A stretch of 64,000 nucleotides of DNA, taken from the NCBI GenBank assembly GCA_022826385.1, contig JAJDUZ010000027.1, positions 283,367-347,366 on the forward strand, read 5' to 3'. The DNA is from Silicimonas sp. GTDB lineage: Bacteria > Pseudomonadota > Alphaproteobacteria > Rhodobacterales > Rhodobacteraceae. The position numbers were made by a program, and so were the translations under genes. Positions 52,210 through 60,127 of the stretch are shown here, piece by piece (position 1 is the stretch's first letter; every line of letters begins with the position of its first letter). Below the pieces are notes generated by a model, which did no database searches, was not told the DNA's origin, and was given only the letters and a program-made list of their open reading frames with translations.

Positions 52210-53550
52210 ATGAACACATGGCATCGCGACACACGCAAGATCGATCCGAGCCGCGGCACCCGGCTTGGGGACAACACACCCAACGAAGCGGACCGGGCCG
52301 AGATCGGGCCGACCTTGCTGGCCTTCGACGAATGGGCGGCGGCGGGTCTGGAGCTGCCCGATCTGCAAGCGCTGCGCGAATACCGGTGGCGGCGTTTGAC
52401 CGATCACGTCGTCGCGCGCGACTATGGCGCGTTGCTGGTCTTCGATCCGCTGAACATCCGCTATGCTACCGATTCGACCAACATGCAGCTTTGGAACGCC
52501 CACAACCCGTTCCGCGCGCTTCTGATCTGCGCTGACGGTCACATGGTGATCTGGGACTATAAAATCGCGCCCTTCCTGACCGAGTTCAATCCGCTGGTGA
52601 AAGAGCGCCGCTCGGGCGCTGCGTTCTTTTATTTCAGTGGTGGGGACAAATGCGCAGACGTGGCGGCGAAGTTCGCGGGCGAGGTGCGTGATCTGGTGAA
52701 CGAGCATGGCGGCGGCAATATGCGGCTGGCGGTCGACAAGATCATGCTGCACGGCGCCCGCGCGCTGGAAGCGGCCGGGTTCACGCTGGAGGAAGGCGAG
52801 GAACTGACCGAGAAGGCGCGCGCCGTGAAAGGTGTCGACGAGATCAAGGCCATGCGCTGCGCCAACCATGCCTGTGAAACATCGGTGCGGGTGATGGAAG
52901 ACTTCGCGCGCGAACATGGTCCCACCGGGCAAGTCAGCGAGGATGACATCTGGGCGGTGCTTCATGCCGAAAACATCCGGCGCGGCGGCGAGTGGATCGA
53001 GACCAGGCTTCTGGCCACCGGACCGCGGACCAATCCGTGGTTTCAGGAATGCGGTGCCCGGCGGATGCAGAATAACGAGATTCTTGCCTTCGACACCGAT
53101 CTGGTCGGCAGTTATGGCATCTGCATCGACATCAGCCGAACGTGGTGGGTCGGTGACAGGAAACCCCGGCAGGACATGATCGACGCGATGCTTCACGCGG
53201 TGGAGCACATCCAGACGAACATGGAACTCATCAAACCGGGTGCCCGGATCGAGGACATGCAAGCCAATCTGCACCGGTTGCATGACAAGTATCAGGCGCG
53301 GAAGTACGGCTGTGCCATGCACGGCGTCGGTCTCTGCGACGAGTGGCCCCATGTGGACTATCCCGACACGATGACCAAGGGCGCCTTCGACTATGCGTTG
53401 GAACCCGGCATGGTGCTTTGCGTGGAAGCATTGGTGGCCGAAGACGGCGGCGACTTCTCGATCAAGCTTGAAGATCAGGTCGTGGTGACCGAGGACGGGT
53501 ACGAGAACCTGACGACCTATCCATTCGATCCGGCCTTGATGGGCGCCTGA
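52210..53550 (+). CDS. dddP: Dimethylsulfoniopropionate lyase DddP
   Basis: The ATG at 52210 (M-N-T-W-H-R-D-T-R-K-I-D-P) gives 446 residues, the DddP length. DddP has the M24 metallopeptidase fold but cleaves DMSP to DMS and acrylate. The metal ligands fall exactly at the numbering known for Ruegeria/Roseovarius DddP: Asp295, Asp297, Asp307, His371, Glu406 and Glu421. The active-site residues Trp95, Tyr366 and Asp377 are also conserved. No signal peptide, so it acts in the cytoplasm. The segment D-P-L-N-I-R-Y-A-T-D-S-T-N-M-Q-L-W is a strong family mark. No DMSP transporter or acrylate genes are adjacent, and the ribosome site is weak. Confidence 0.96.
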   Translation: MNTWHRDTRKIDPSRGTRLGDNTPNEADRAEIGPTLLAFDEWAAAGLELPDLQALREYRWRRLTDHVVARDYGALLVFDPLNIRYATDSTNMQLWNAHNPFRALLICADGHMVIWDYKIAPFLTEFNPLVKERRSGAAFFYFSGGDKCADVAAKFAGEVRDLVNEHGGGNMRLAVDKIMLHGARALEAAGFTLEEGEELTEKARAVKGVDEIKAMRCANHACETSVRVMEDFAREHGPTGQVSEDDIWAVLHAENIRRGGEWIETRLLATGPRTNPWFQECGARRMQNNEILAFDTDLVGSYGICIDISRTWWVGDRKPRQDMIDAMLHAVEHIQTNMELIKPGARIEDMQANLHRLHDKYQARKYGCAMHGVGLCDEWPHVDYPDTMTKGAFDYALEPGMVLCVEALVAEDGGDFSIKLEDQVVVTEDGYENLTTYPFDPALMGA

Positions 53551-53553
53551 AGA

Positions 53554-54453
53554 TCAGGAAAGACGGTCGGGCAAGGCCAGGCCGCGCAACAACTCTTCGG
53601 CGGTCATCGGTTTCTTTCCCTGCCTCTGCGCTTCGAGAACCGCAACGGCACCGGAACCGCAAGCGATACGAAACTCGCCCAGATGCTTGCCGAGGTCGCC
53701 GCTGCCATCAACAGGTTGCGCCCGAAGCAGTTTCAATCGTTCGCCGTCAATATCTGTCCATGCGCCGGGGAATGGAGATAACCCGTTGATATGCCTGGCA
53801 ACGTTAGCCGCCCCCTTTGCCCAATCGACCCGGGCTTCCGCCTTGTCGATCTTCTCGGCATAGGTCACGCCGTTCTCTGACTGCACTTCGGCAGTCAGTT
53901 CTGAAAGACGATCCAGCGTCTCGACGATCATCTCGGCGCCCATGGTTGCCAAACGGTCGTGAAGGTCGCCCGTCGTATCCATCTCGCCTATGTCGGTGGC
54001 GCGCCGCAGCAGGACCGGCCCGGTATCCAGACCGGCTTCCATCTGCATGATACAAATGCCTGTCTCGCTGTCGCCGGCCATGATCGCCCGGTGGATCGGC
54101 GCAGCACCCCGCCAGCGCGGCAGGAGCGACGCATGGATGTTCAGGCAGCCATGCGTAGGCGCATCAAGCACCGCTTGCGGCAGGATCAGGCCATAAGCCA
54201 CGACCACGGCGATGTCCGAATTGAGTGCCGCAAACTCGGCCTGAGCGTCCTCGTTGCGCAGGCTTTTCGGGTGGCGCACCAGAAGCCCAAGGGCCTCGGC
54301 GCGTGCCTGAACCGGCGAGGGGCGGTCTTTCTTGCCGCGCCCTGCGGGCCGTGGCGGCTGCGTATAGACGCAAACAATCTCGTGCCCCGCATCGACAAGC
54401 GCCTGCAAGGGGGCGACCGAAAAGTCGGGCGTGCCCATAAAGACGACTTTCAC
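53554..54453 (-). CDS. fmt: Methionyl-tRNA formyltransferase
   Basis: A 299-residue enzyme that formylates initiator Met-t[11 protein letters not shown] at the N-terminus, [19 protein letters not shown] near 105-123 (catalytic Asn/His) and a C-terminal OB-like domain are normal. The ATG overlaps the stop of the deformylase-like gene, completing a def-def-fmt operon. Convergent with dddP, 3 bases apart. Confidence 0.97.
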   Translation of the reverse strand: MKVVFMGTPDFSVAPLQALVDAGHEIVCVYTQPPRPAGRGKKDRPSPVQARAEALGLLVRHPKSLRNEDAQAEFAALNSDIAVVVAYGLILPQAVLDAPTHGCLNIHASLLPRWRGAAPIHRAIMAGDSETGICIMQMEAGLDTGPVLLRRATDIGEMDTTGDLHDRLATMGAEMIVETLDRLSELTAEVQSENGVTYAEKIDKAEARVDWAKGAANVARHINGLSPFPGAWTDIDGERLKLLRAQPVDGSGDLGKHLGEFRIACGSGAVAVLEAQRQGKKPMTAEELLRGLALPDRLS

Positions 54454-54938
54454 GCTTTGCTCGCTTTCTTCAAAAGCATGGCGCGTTTGGTGCGGCTGAG
54501 ATTGTCGAAATACATCCGACCGTTCAAATGGTCGATCTGGTGTTGAACCGAGGTCGCCCAGACATCCTCGAAATCCTGCGTCACGCGGTCGCCGTCGGCA
54601 TCAAGAAAGCTTACCTTGACGCGCGCAGGGCGTTTCACCTTGGCCGCCACGCCGGGCAGGTTCGGCGAAGCCTCGTCATAGGTGAAGGTCTCGTCCGACT
54701 TCGACAGAATCTCGGGATTGGCCAGCCGGATCACCTTGCCGCGTTCGTCCGAGCAGTCGACGACAGCGACGCGCAGCGAAACACCGATCTGCGGGGCCGC
54801 AAGCCCATAACCCGGCATAGCTTCCATGATCTCGACCATCTCGTCCCACAGGGCGCGGGTTTCGTCGGTCACGGCTTCGATGGGTTTGGCAACCTGAGTC
54901 AGGCGCTTGTCGGGCCACATCAGGAAAGGGCGCGTCAT
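54450..54938 (-). CDS. Peptide deformylase-like protein with lost catalytic residues
   Basis: A 162-residue PDF-fold protein. Motif 1 G-L-A-A-P-Q-I-G (45-52) is intact. Motif 2, normally E-G-C-L-S, reads E-A-S-P-N (89-93), so the metal-binding Cys is Ser91. Motif 3, normally H-E-x-D-H, reads H-Q-I-D-H (133-137), so the catalytic Glu is Gln134. It should therefore bind metal poorly and lack normal deformylase activity. The frame is intact and lies between def and fmt with four-base overlaps, which argues for a retained role rather than decay, perhaps as a ribosome- or N-terminus-binding factor (inference). Confidence 0.92.
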   Translation of the reverse strand: MTRPFLMWPDKRLTQVAKPIEAVTDETRALWDEMVEIMEAMPGYGLAAPQIGVSLRVAVVDCSDERGKVIRLANPEILSKSDETFTYDEASPNLPGVAAKVKRPARVKVSFLDADGDRVTQDFEDVWATSVQHQIDHLNGRMYFDNLSRTKRAMLLKKASKA

Positions 54939-55453
54939 GCGCGGGCCTTCTCGCGCTTCAGTTTCTGCATCTTGCGCGTGATCATCTGGCGCCTCAGCGG
55001 CTTCAGATAGTCGATGAAAAGCTTGCCATCGAGGTGGTCGATTTCATGCTGCACGCAGGTCGCCCAAAGCCCGTCGAACTTCGCGCTTTGCTCTGCACCT
55101 TCAAGGTTGGTCCAAGTAACCTCAACCTCGGCCGGACGCTCGATGTCGTTGTAGATCTCGGGGATCGACAAGCAGCCTTCTTCGTAAACGTTCTTTTCTT
55201 CCGACGACCAGACGATCTTTGGGTTTATCAGAACCATTGGCTGCGGCGGCGCGTCTTCTTCCTTGACGCAATCCATCACCAGCATCCGCTTCAGCACGCC
55301 AATCTGCGGCGCCGCAAGCCCGATGCCCGGCGCATGGTACATGGTCTCAAGCATGTCGTCGGCCAACGTCTTCATCTCGGAGGCGTCCGAAACGGAGTCT
55401 GCCACGGTCTTGAGGCGGGGGTCTGGGTGAATGAGGATATCGCGCAGTGCCAT
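54935..55453 (-). CDS. def: Peptide deformylase
   Basis: The ATG at 55453 (M-A-L-R-D-I-L-I-H-P-D-P-R-L-K) gives 172 residues; an ATG at 55462 adds only three. All three motifs are complete: [17 protein letters not shown] (Cys94) and Q-H-E-I-D-H (His136, Glu137, His140). It removes the formyl group from nascent proteins. First gene of the def-def-fmt operon, divergent from the aminotransferase gene with 102 bases between. Confidence 0.96.
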   Translation of the reverse strand: MALRDILIHPDPRLKTVADSVSDASEMKTLADDMLETMYHAPGIGLAAPQIGVLKRMLVMDCVKEEDAPPQPMVLINPKIVWSSEEKNVYEEGCLSIPEIYNDIERPAEVEVTWTNLEGAEQSAKFDGLWATCVQHEIDHLDGKLFIDYLKPLRRQMITRKMQKLKREKARA

Positions 55454-55555
55454 TTGCCTCATCTAAGCGATGGTTGAAGGCGCGGCAAGTCGACGGGGGT
55501 TGCGACTTGGGGTGCGATTGGTAGTGTCGCGCCGATTTCCCGCAGGATGTGACAG

Positions 55556-56728
55556 ATGGACTTCGACTTCGACCGGCAGTTGGCCCTGAAAGGCACGCAC
55601 AGTTCCAAATACGACGCGATCGAGCGCGAATTCGGACGTGACGATCCGGACATGATTCCAATGTGGGTTGCCGACATGGATTTCCCCGCAGCCCCCCCGA
55701 TCTTGGCGGCGGTCCAGCGCGAGGTTAATCGCGGCTATCTTGGGTACTTTACCAACCCCAAGCCGGTCGCCGAAGCCGTTGCCGGTTGGTACCACAAGCA
55801 ACACGGTTGGGCGGTTGATCCGGCTTGGGTGCGCTTCACGCATGGCGTTGTGAACGGGTTCGGGGTGGCGTTGGCCACGTTCACCGAACCGGGGGACGAG
55901 ATCATTGTGTTCTCGCCAGTCTACCACGCCTTCTTCCGCCAGATCGAAGCGATGGGCCGGGTGGCCGTGGAAAGCCCGCTGGTCTTGCGCGATGGCGTTT
56001 TCCACATGGACCTTGAGGCCTTGGCCGCGTCGCTGACGGGGCGCGAGAAGGCGCTGACATTGTGCACGCCGCACAACCCCGGTGGCCGCATCTGGACTGC
56101 TGAGGAGCTGCGCGAGGTTGCGGATTTCTGCAAAGCGCATGATCTTCTTTTGATCTCGGACGAAATCCACATGGACCTCGTCTTTCCGGGCGAGACGTTC
56201 ACACCAACCATCCTTGCAGCACCAGATTGCGTGGATCGCTTGATCGTGCTGACGGCTGCCTCAAAGGGGTTCAACCTTGCGGGTGGCGAGACCGGATTGC
56301 TGATCGCCCCAGATGATGAGCTTCGGCGCCGCATCGACAAGGTCATGGTCGACCGTGAAGCCACGCCAAACCGGTTCGGTATGCTGATGACCAAGGCCGC
56401 CCTCAGCGAATGCGCCGACTGGTCCGACGCGGTGCGGGGCCATATCGCCGAAAACTTCCGCATCTTCGCGGAACGCATAGGCGCGCTGCCCGGCGTGACC
56501 GTGATGCCGATGCAGGCGACATACCTGTCATGGGTCGACTTCACTGCGCTTGGCATGACCGATGCCGAGTTGGTCAACCGCGTTCTGGACGCCAAAGTTG
56601 CACCTGAAAAAGGCACGAAGTTCCGCCACGGTGGCTCGGGCCATTTGCGCTTCAACGTGGCCCTGCCGCGCCCGACGCTTCTGGAAGCGATCTCGCGCAT
56701 TGAAGAGGCGTTCTCAGACCTGCAATGA
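55556..56728 (+). CDS. MalY/PatB-family C-S lyase (PLP-dependent)
   Basis: A 390-residue fold-type I PLP enzyme. Y-G-T-I-type N-terminal traits (F-D-F-D-R, G-T-H-S-S-K-Y-D), P-M-W-V-A-D-M-D-F near 37-45, the S-D-E-I-H-M-D-L block near 198 and the Schiff-base Lys in A-A-S-K-G-F-N-L-A-G near 240 define the MalY/PatB branch, mostly cystathionine beta-lyases. It cleaves C-S bonds to give pyruvate, ammonia and a thiol. Closeness to dddP is suggestive of sulfur metabolism only. Convergent with nfeD. Confidence 0.93.
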   Translation: MDFDFDRQLALKGTHSSKYDAIEREFGRDDPDMIPMWVADMDFPAAPPILAAVQREVNRGYLGYFTNPKPVAEAVAGWYHKQHGWAVDPAWVRFTHGVVNGFGVALATFTEPGDEIIVFSPVYHAFFRQIEAMGRVAVESPLVLRDGVFHMDLEALAASLTGREKALTLCTPHNPGGRIWTAEELREVADFCKAHDLLLISDEIHMDLVFPGETFTPTILAAPDCVDRLIVLTAASKGFNLAGGETGLLIAPDDELRRRIDKVMVDREATPNRFGMLMTKAALSECADWSDAVRGHIAENFRIFAERIGALPGVTVMPMQATYLSWVDFTALGMTDAELVNRVLDAKVAPEKGTKFRHGGSGHLRFNVALPRPTLLEAISRIEEAFSDLQ

Positions 56729-56733
56729 AGGTC

Positions 56734-57012
56734 TCAGTCTTCGTTGATGTCGTGGGTGAAGTGCTTCACTTGCCCTTTGCGAATACCCATCAGCGGACGC
56801 AGGGCCAACCACGCGACAAGCGAGATTACGGCGAAGGCCAGCAGCATCAGCGGCACTGATCCGGCAAGGCCGGGCACGCCCAAAAGAAGCGCCAAGCCAA
56901 CACCGGCCGCGCCGATCGCGAAACCAAGGAAGATCTGCGCCGGAGCGACCACTTCGAGGATGGCAAGCAACAGCGCGCCAACCATCCAGACCCACCAAAG
57001 CGACCACCACAT
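56734..57012 (-). CDS. NfeD-like membrane protein (short form)
   Basis: A 92-residue protein with a Trp-rich N-terminus (M-W-W-S-L-W-W-V-W) and three membrane segments ending R-P-L-M-G-I-R-K. It is the short NfeD type, lacking the protease domain and most of the soluble OB domain. It lies two bases after the SPFH gene. NfeD and SPFH proteins are a recurrent membrane-microdomain pair. Confidence 0.87.
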   Translation of the reverse strand: MWWSLWWVWMVGALLLAILEVVAPAQIFLGFAIGAAGVGLALLLGVPGLAGSVPLMLLAFAVISLVAWLALRPLMGIRKGQVKHFTHDINED

Positions 57013-57014
57013 GA

Positions 57015-57902
57015 TCAGGTTCTCCCCTTCAGCATCTTGAACGCATCGCCAAAGGCGTCGACTGCGTTTGCCGGCAGGACGACGGTGTTCGACCCTTCCG
57101 ATGCACCGAGGCCGTTCAGGGCTTCCACCTGCTTGAGCGCAACTTGGTATTGGGCTGCTTCCAGACCGTTGTCCTGAATGGCGCGGGCCACAACACCCGT
57201 CGCGTAAGCTTCGGCATCCGCCTGAACCCGGCGGGCCTTGGCGGCTTGTTCGGCGGCATAAAGTTCGGCGTCGGCCTGCAGCTCGACGGCGCGGCGTTCA
57301 CCTTCGGAGCGGGTGACTTGCGCGCGGCGTTCACGTTCAGCGTTCAACTGTTGCAGCATGGCATCGCGCGTCGCCTGGTCGAGGTTGACGTCAAGGATCT
57401 CGGCGCGTGTCACTTCGATACCCCATGCATCCACCGCTTCTTCCACGCTGGATTTGATCGTCGAGATCAGCGCCGAACGATTGGCCTGCACCTCGTCGAG
57501 TTCCATCTTGCCGATCTCGGCACGCACGATGCCCGCAACCGTCGTTGCAATCGCGGCGTCGACGTCGCGAATACGATACACGGTCTTTTCGGGTTCGGTG
57601 ATTCGATAGAAGACGCTGGTTTCCACCTGCACCAACACGTTGTCAGCCGTGATCGCATCCTGGCTGGCATTCGGAAGCTGGCGTTCAAGGATCGAAATCT
57701 GGTGTGCCACGCGATCAAGGAACGGCACGATGAAGTTGATGCCCGGTCCCAGAACGGTGCGAAGGCGCCCGAACCGTTCAACCACATGTTTCTCGGACTG
57801 CGGAACGATCCGCACCCCTTTGTAGATACAAATTATGATGAAAGCGGCGAACAGAAGGGTCGCAATACCCCCGCCGCCCAATGTCTCGATCAACTGTTCC
57901 AT
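57015..57902 (-). CDS. SPFH/Band 7 (stomatin/paraslipin-like) protein
   Basis: A 295-residue protein. One N-terminal membrane segment (about 12-32), then an SPFH domain (V-P-Q-S-E-K-H-V-V-E-R-F-G-R near 34-47, D-R-V-A-H-Q-I-S), then an Ala/Glu/Arg-rich coiled coil (about 185-255, with E-R-R-A-Q-V-T-R-S-E-G-E-R-R-A). It forms oligomers in membrane microdomains and works with the NfeD partner in quality control or membrane organisation. Confidence 0.94.
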   Translation of the reverse strand: MEQLIETLGGGGIATLLFAAFIIICIYKGVRIVPQSEKHVVERFGRLRTVLGPGINFIVPFLDRVAHQISILERQLPNASQDAITADNVLVQVETSVFYRITEPEKTVYRIRDVDAAIATTVAGIVRAEIGKMELDEVQANRSALISTIKSSVEEAVDAWGIEVTRAEILDVNLDQATRDAMLQQLNAERERRAQVTRSEGERRAVELQADAELYAAEQAAKARRVQADAEAYATGVVARAIQDNGLEAAQYQVALKQVEALNGLGASEGSNTVVLPANAVDAFGDAFKMLKGRT

Positions 57903-57964
57903 TATCCACTCTGCTCAACTGCCCCGCACAAGACATGGGGAGTGAAGGGCGTCATTTCAATGTG

Positions 57965-58270
57965 TTAGGGGCGTTTGGCCCGGACTATTCGCTGTGGTGT
58001 CACCCCCGGGACACGTGCAATTTCGCCCGCAACTTCCAGTTCAAGCTTCACGCAAGTGGTGTGCCAGCCGACAGAACCAAGCTTTGCAAGTATGTTTGCT
58101 TCAAGGGCTGAGGCGACGCTGGCAGACAGGTCCTTGAACGCCAGACCATCGTCACCAGCGGCATCCACCGCTTTCAGTATGGCCTCGCGGATAACGTCAA
58201 ATTTCCAGCTTGGGATCCGCGTCGTCCCATGGGCATTCGGCGTACGGCAAATGGTCTTCTTGTCATCCAT
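57965..58270 (-). CDS. Small conserved protein, DUF6958-like
   Basis: The ATG at 58270 (M-D-D-K-K-T-I-C-R-T-P-N) gives 101 residues; an ATG at 58324 would add 18. Segments I-P-S-W-K-F-D-V-I-R-E-A-I-L, G-L-A-F-K-D-L and L-G-S-V-G-W-H-T-T-C-V-K-L-E-L-E-V recall the DUF6958 family, a small winged-helix-like fold. The assignment is from memory of the pattern, and no function is known. It lies 63 bases from the SPFH gene on the same strand. Confidence 0.75.
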   Translation of the reverse strand: MDDKKTICRTPNAHGTTRIPSWKFDVIREAILKAVDAAGDDGLAFKDLSASVASALEANILAKLGSVGWHTTCVKLELEVAGEIARVPGVTPQRIVRAKRP

Positions 58271-58372
58271 GGCAACAAGATACAGCGTTTCAGCGGTTTC
58301 TCGCAGGGAAACTGGCTTGCTCATCCAAAATTAACGCCAATTGGCGATGAGCACACGGCTTGCCAAGGAACG

Positions 58373-60124
58373 GTGTTTGCTGTGCTGACGATCGATCAAA
58401 CGATATCGGGTTCGACCCTTGGCCTGTCGTCGGGTCTGGATGACCTTCTTGTGCGCGACATCGATGGGCGTCGCGCCCTTTATTCCCTGAGCCGTGCCGA
58501 AACGCGCCTTGTCGAGATTGATGTCGCATCGGATGGCACGCTTTCGGTCGTGGGCGCGCTTGCTTTGAACGGTACGTATGGTGTCGGCACGTCACCGAAG
58601 ATCGATGTTGCAACCACGTCTTCCGGAGAGATGCTGCTGGCGCTAAGCGGCCTGCCGGAAAGTGCTGGCCAAAGCGTTTCGTTGTCGTCGAGCGGTGCGC
58701 TTGGCAGCCAGCAGCCCTTGTCATCGCTGGGTGTACTGGAGTCGGCCATCGGTGTTTCACCCTTGGGTGCGTCCGTGCTTGTGGCGGCGGGTTCTGATGG
58801 AGGGTTGGACGCCTTTGTCGACACCGGAAGCGGTTTTGCCCTTGGCCCCGAGTTGTTCGACACAACAGAGCGGTATCTTGCGGATGTCTCCGCCGCGACG
58901 TCCTTTCAGCAGGGCAGCACGACCTACATTGCCACGGTTTCGTCAACCGAGAACGGTCTGAACCTCGCGTCAGTCACTGAATCCGCGCTTACACAAATGG
59001 CCGCGATTGGCGTGTCCGAGGGCCTGCCGATCGGTGCGCCCTCCGATATCGAGGTGATCTCGCGGCTGGATGAAACACTTTTGGTCATGTCCGCTGCGAC
59101 CACGTCTTCGCTGTCGGTGGTGCGCGCCGAAAATGGTTCGATGGCCTTCGCAGAACATGTCCTAGACGACGCACAGACCCGTTTACAGGGCGCGTCCAGC
59201 GTGGCGACCTCGGTTCACGGTGACTTCGCGTTTGCTGCGGTTGGCGGGGCAGAAGGCGGTGTGACCTTGCTGACAGTGCTTCCGGGGGGGCGGATGATCC
59301 ACCTGGATAGTCTGTCGGAAGATGAAACCGTTCCGCTTGATCAAATCTCGGCTCTCGAGGCGTTCATCGCGGCAGACACCCTGCATGTTGTGACCGCCTC
59401 GGGAAACGAGGCGGGGCTGGCCCGCCTTGCCTATGACTTGTCGGAGCTTGGTGATGTGTCGATGGCCCAACCCGATGGCGTCGGTGCAGTTGGCACGGCC
59501 GGGGACGATCAGGTCATCGGTTCGGTTGCAAGCGAGAGCCTGTCGGGCCTTGAAGGAGATGACATTGTCTTGGACGGTTACGGCGAGGACAGCATGTCGG
59601 GTGGGACTGGCGCCGATCTGTTCGTTTTCGTTGCAGATGGGCAGGCCGACCATGTGACCGATTTCGAGCTTGGCGTCGATCGTCTGGATTTGTCTGCGTT
59701 TGATTTTCTTTATGGTGTCTCGCAACTGTCAGTTACGCCGACAAGCAACGGCGCAACTTTGTCTTACAGCGGTGAGACGATCTTTGTGACCACGTCAGCT
59801 GGCGCGCCTTTCACATCGGATGACCTGACAAACGACGACATTCTGAACGTCGGTCGCCCGCCTTACCTGCTGATCGGGCGCGAACTCGTTGGAACATCCG
59901 CAAACGAAATCCTGAACGGGGGGCCGGGCAACGACACGATTGCCGCTGCCGACGGCCAGGACAGCCTTTCGGGTGGGTCCGGGATGGACATCCTTTTAGG
60001 TGGCGCCGGCGATGACACGCTGCAGGGCGGCGATGGTGGCGACACGCTGGTGGGGGCGTCCGGTTACGACTGGATCGACGCAGGTTCGGGCGATGACGTG
60101 ATCTATGGTGACGACTGGGTCTGA
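58373..60124 (+). CDS. RTX (haemolysin-type calcium-binding) secreted protein
   Basis: The open frame reaches back to 58229 but overlaps the small upstream gene. GTG at 58373 (after AAGGA) or 58382 is the likely start, giving about 580 residues. The first 390 residues are beta-rich and repetitive in character (S-L-S-S-S-G-A-L, D-V-S-A-A-T-S), perhaps a propeller. Then come RTX nonapeptides in two blocks: G-T-A-G-D-D-Q-V-I-G near 425, followed by an M10_C-like segment (D-H-V-T-D-F-E-L-G-V-D-R-L-D-L), and G-G-P-G-N-D-T to G-S-G-D-D-V-I-Y-G-D-D at the C-terminus. Type I export is expected. The start is uncertain. Confidence 0.85.
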   Translation: MFAVLTIDQTISGSTLGLSSGLDDLLVRDIDGRRALYSLSRAETRLVEIDVASDGTLSVVGALALNGTYGVGTSPKIDVATTSSGEMLLALSGLPESAGQSVSLSSSGALGSQQPLSSLGVLESAIGVSPLGASVLVAAGSDGGLDAFVDTGSGFALGPELFDTTERYLADVSAATSFQQGSTTYIATVSSTENGLNLASVTESALTQMAAIGVSEGLPIGAPSDIEVISRLDETLLVMSAATTSSLSVVRAENGSMAFAEHVLDDAQTRLQGASSVATSVHGDFAFAAVGGAEGGVTLLTVLPGGRMIHLDSLSEDETVPLDQISALEAFIAADTLHVVTASGNEAGLARLAYDLSELGDVSMAQPDGVGAVGTAGDDQVIGSVASESLSGLEGDDIVLDGYGEDSMSGGTGADLFVFVADGQADHVTDFELGVDRLDLSAFDFLYGVSQLSVTPTSNGATLSYSGETIFVTTSAGAPFTSDDLTNDDILNVGRPPYLLIGRELVGTSANEILNGGPGNDTIAAADGQDSLSGGSGMDILLGGAGDDTLQGGDGGDTLVGASGYDWIDAGSGDDVIYGDDWV

Positions 60125-60127
60125 GGC

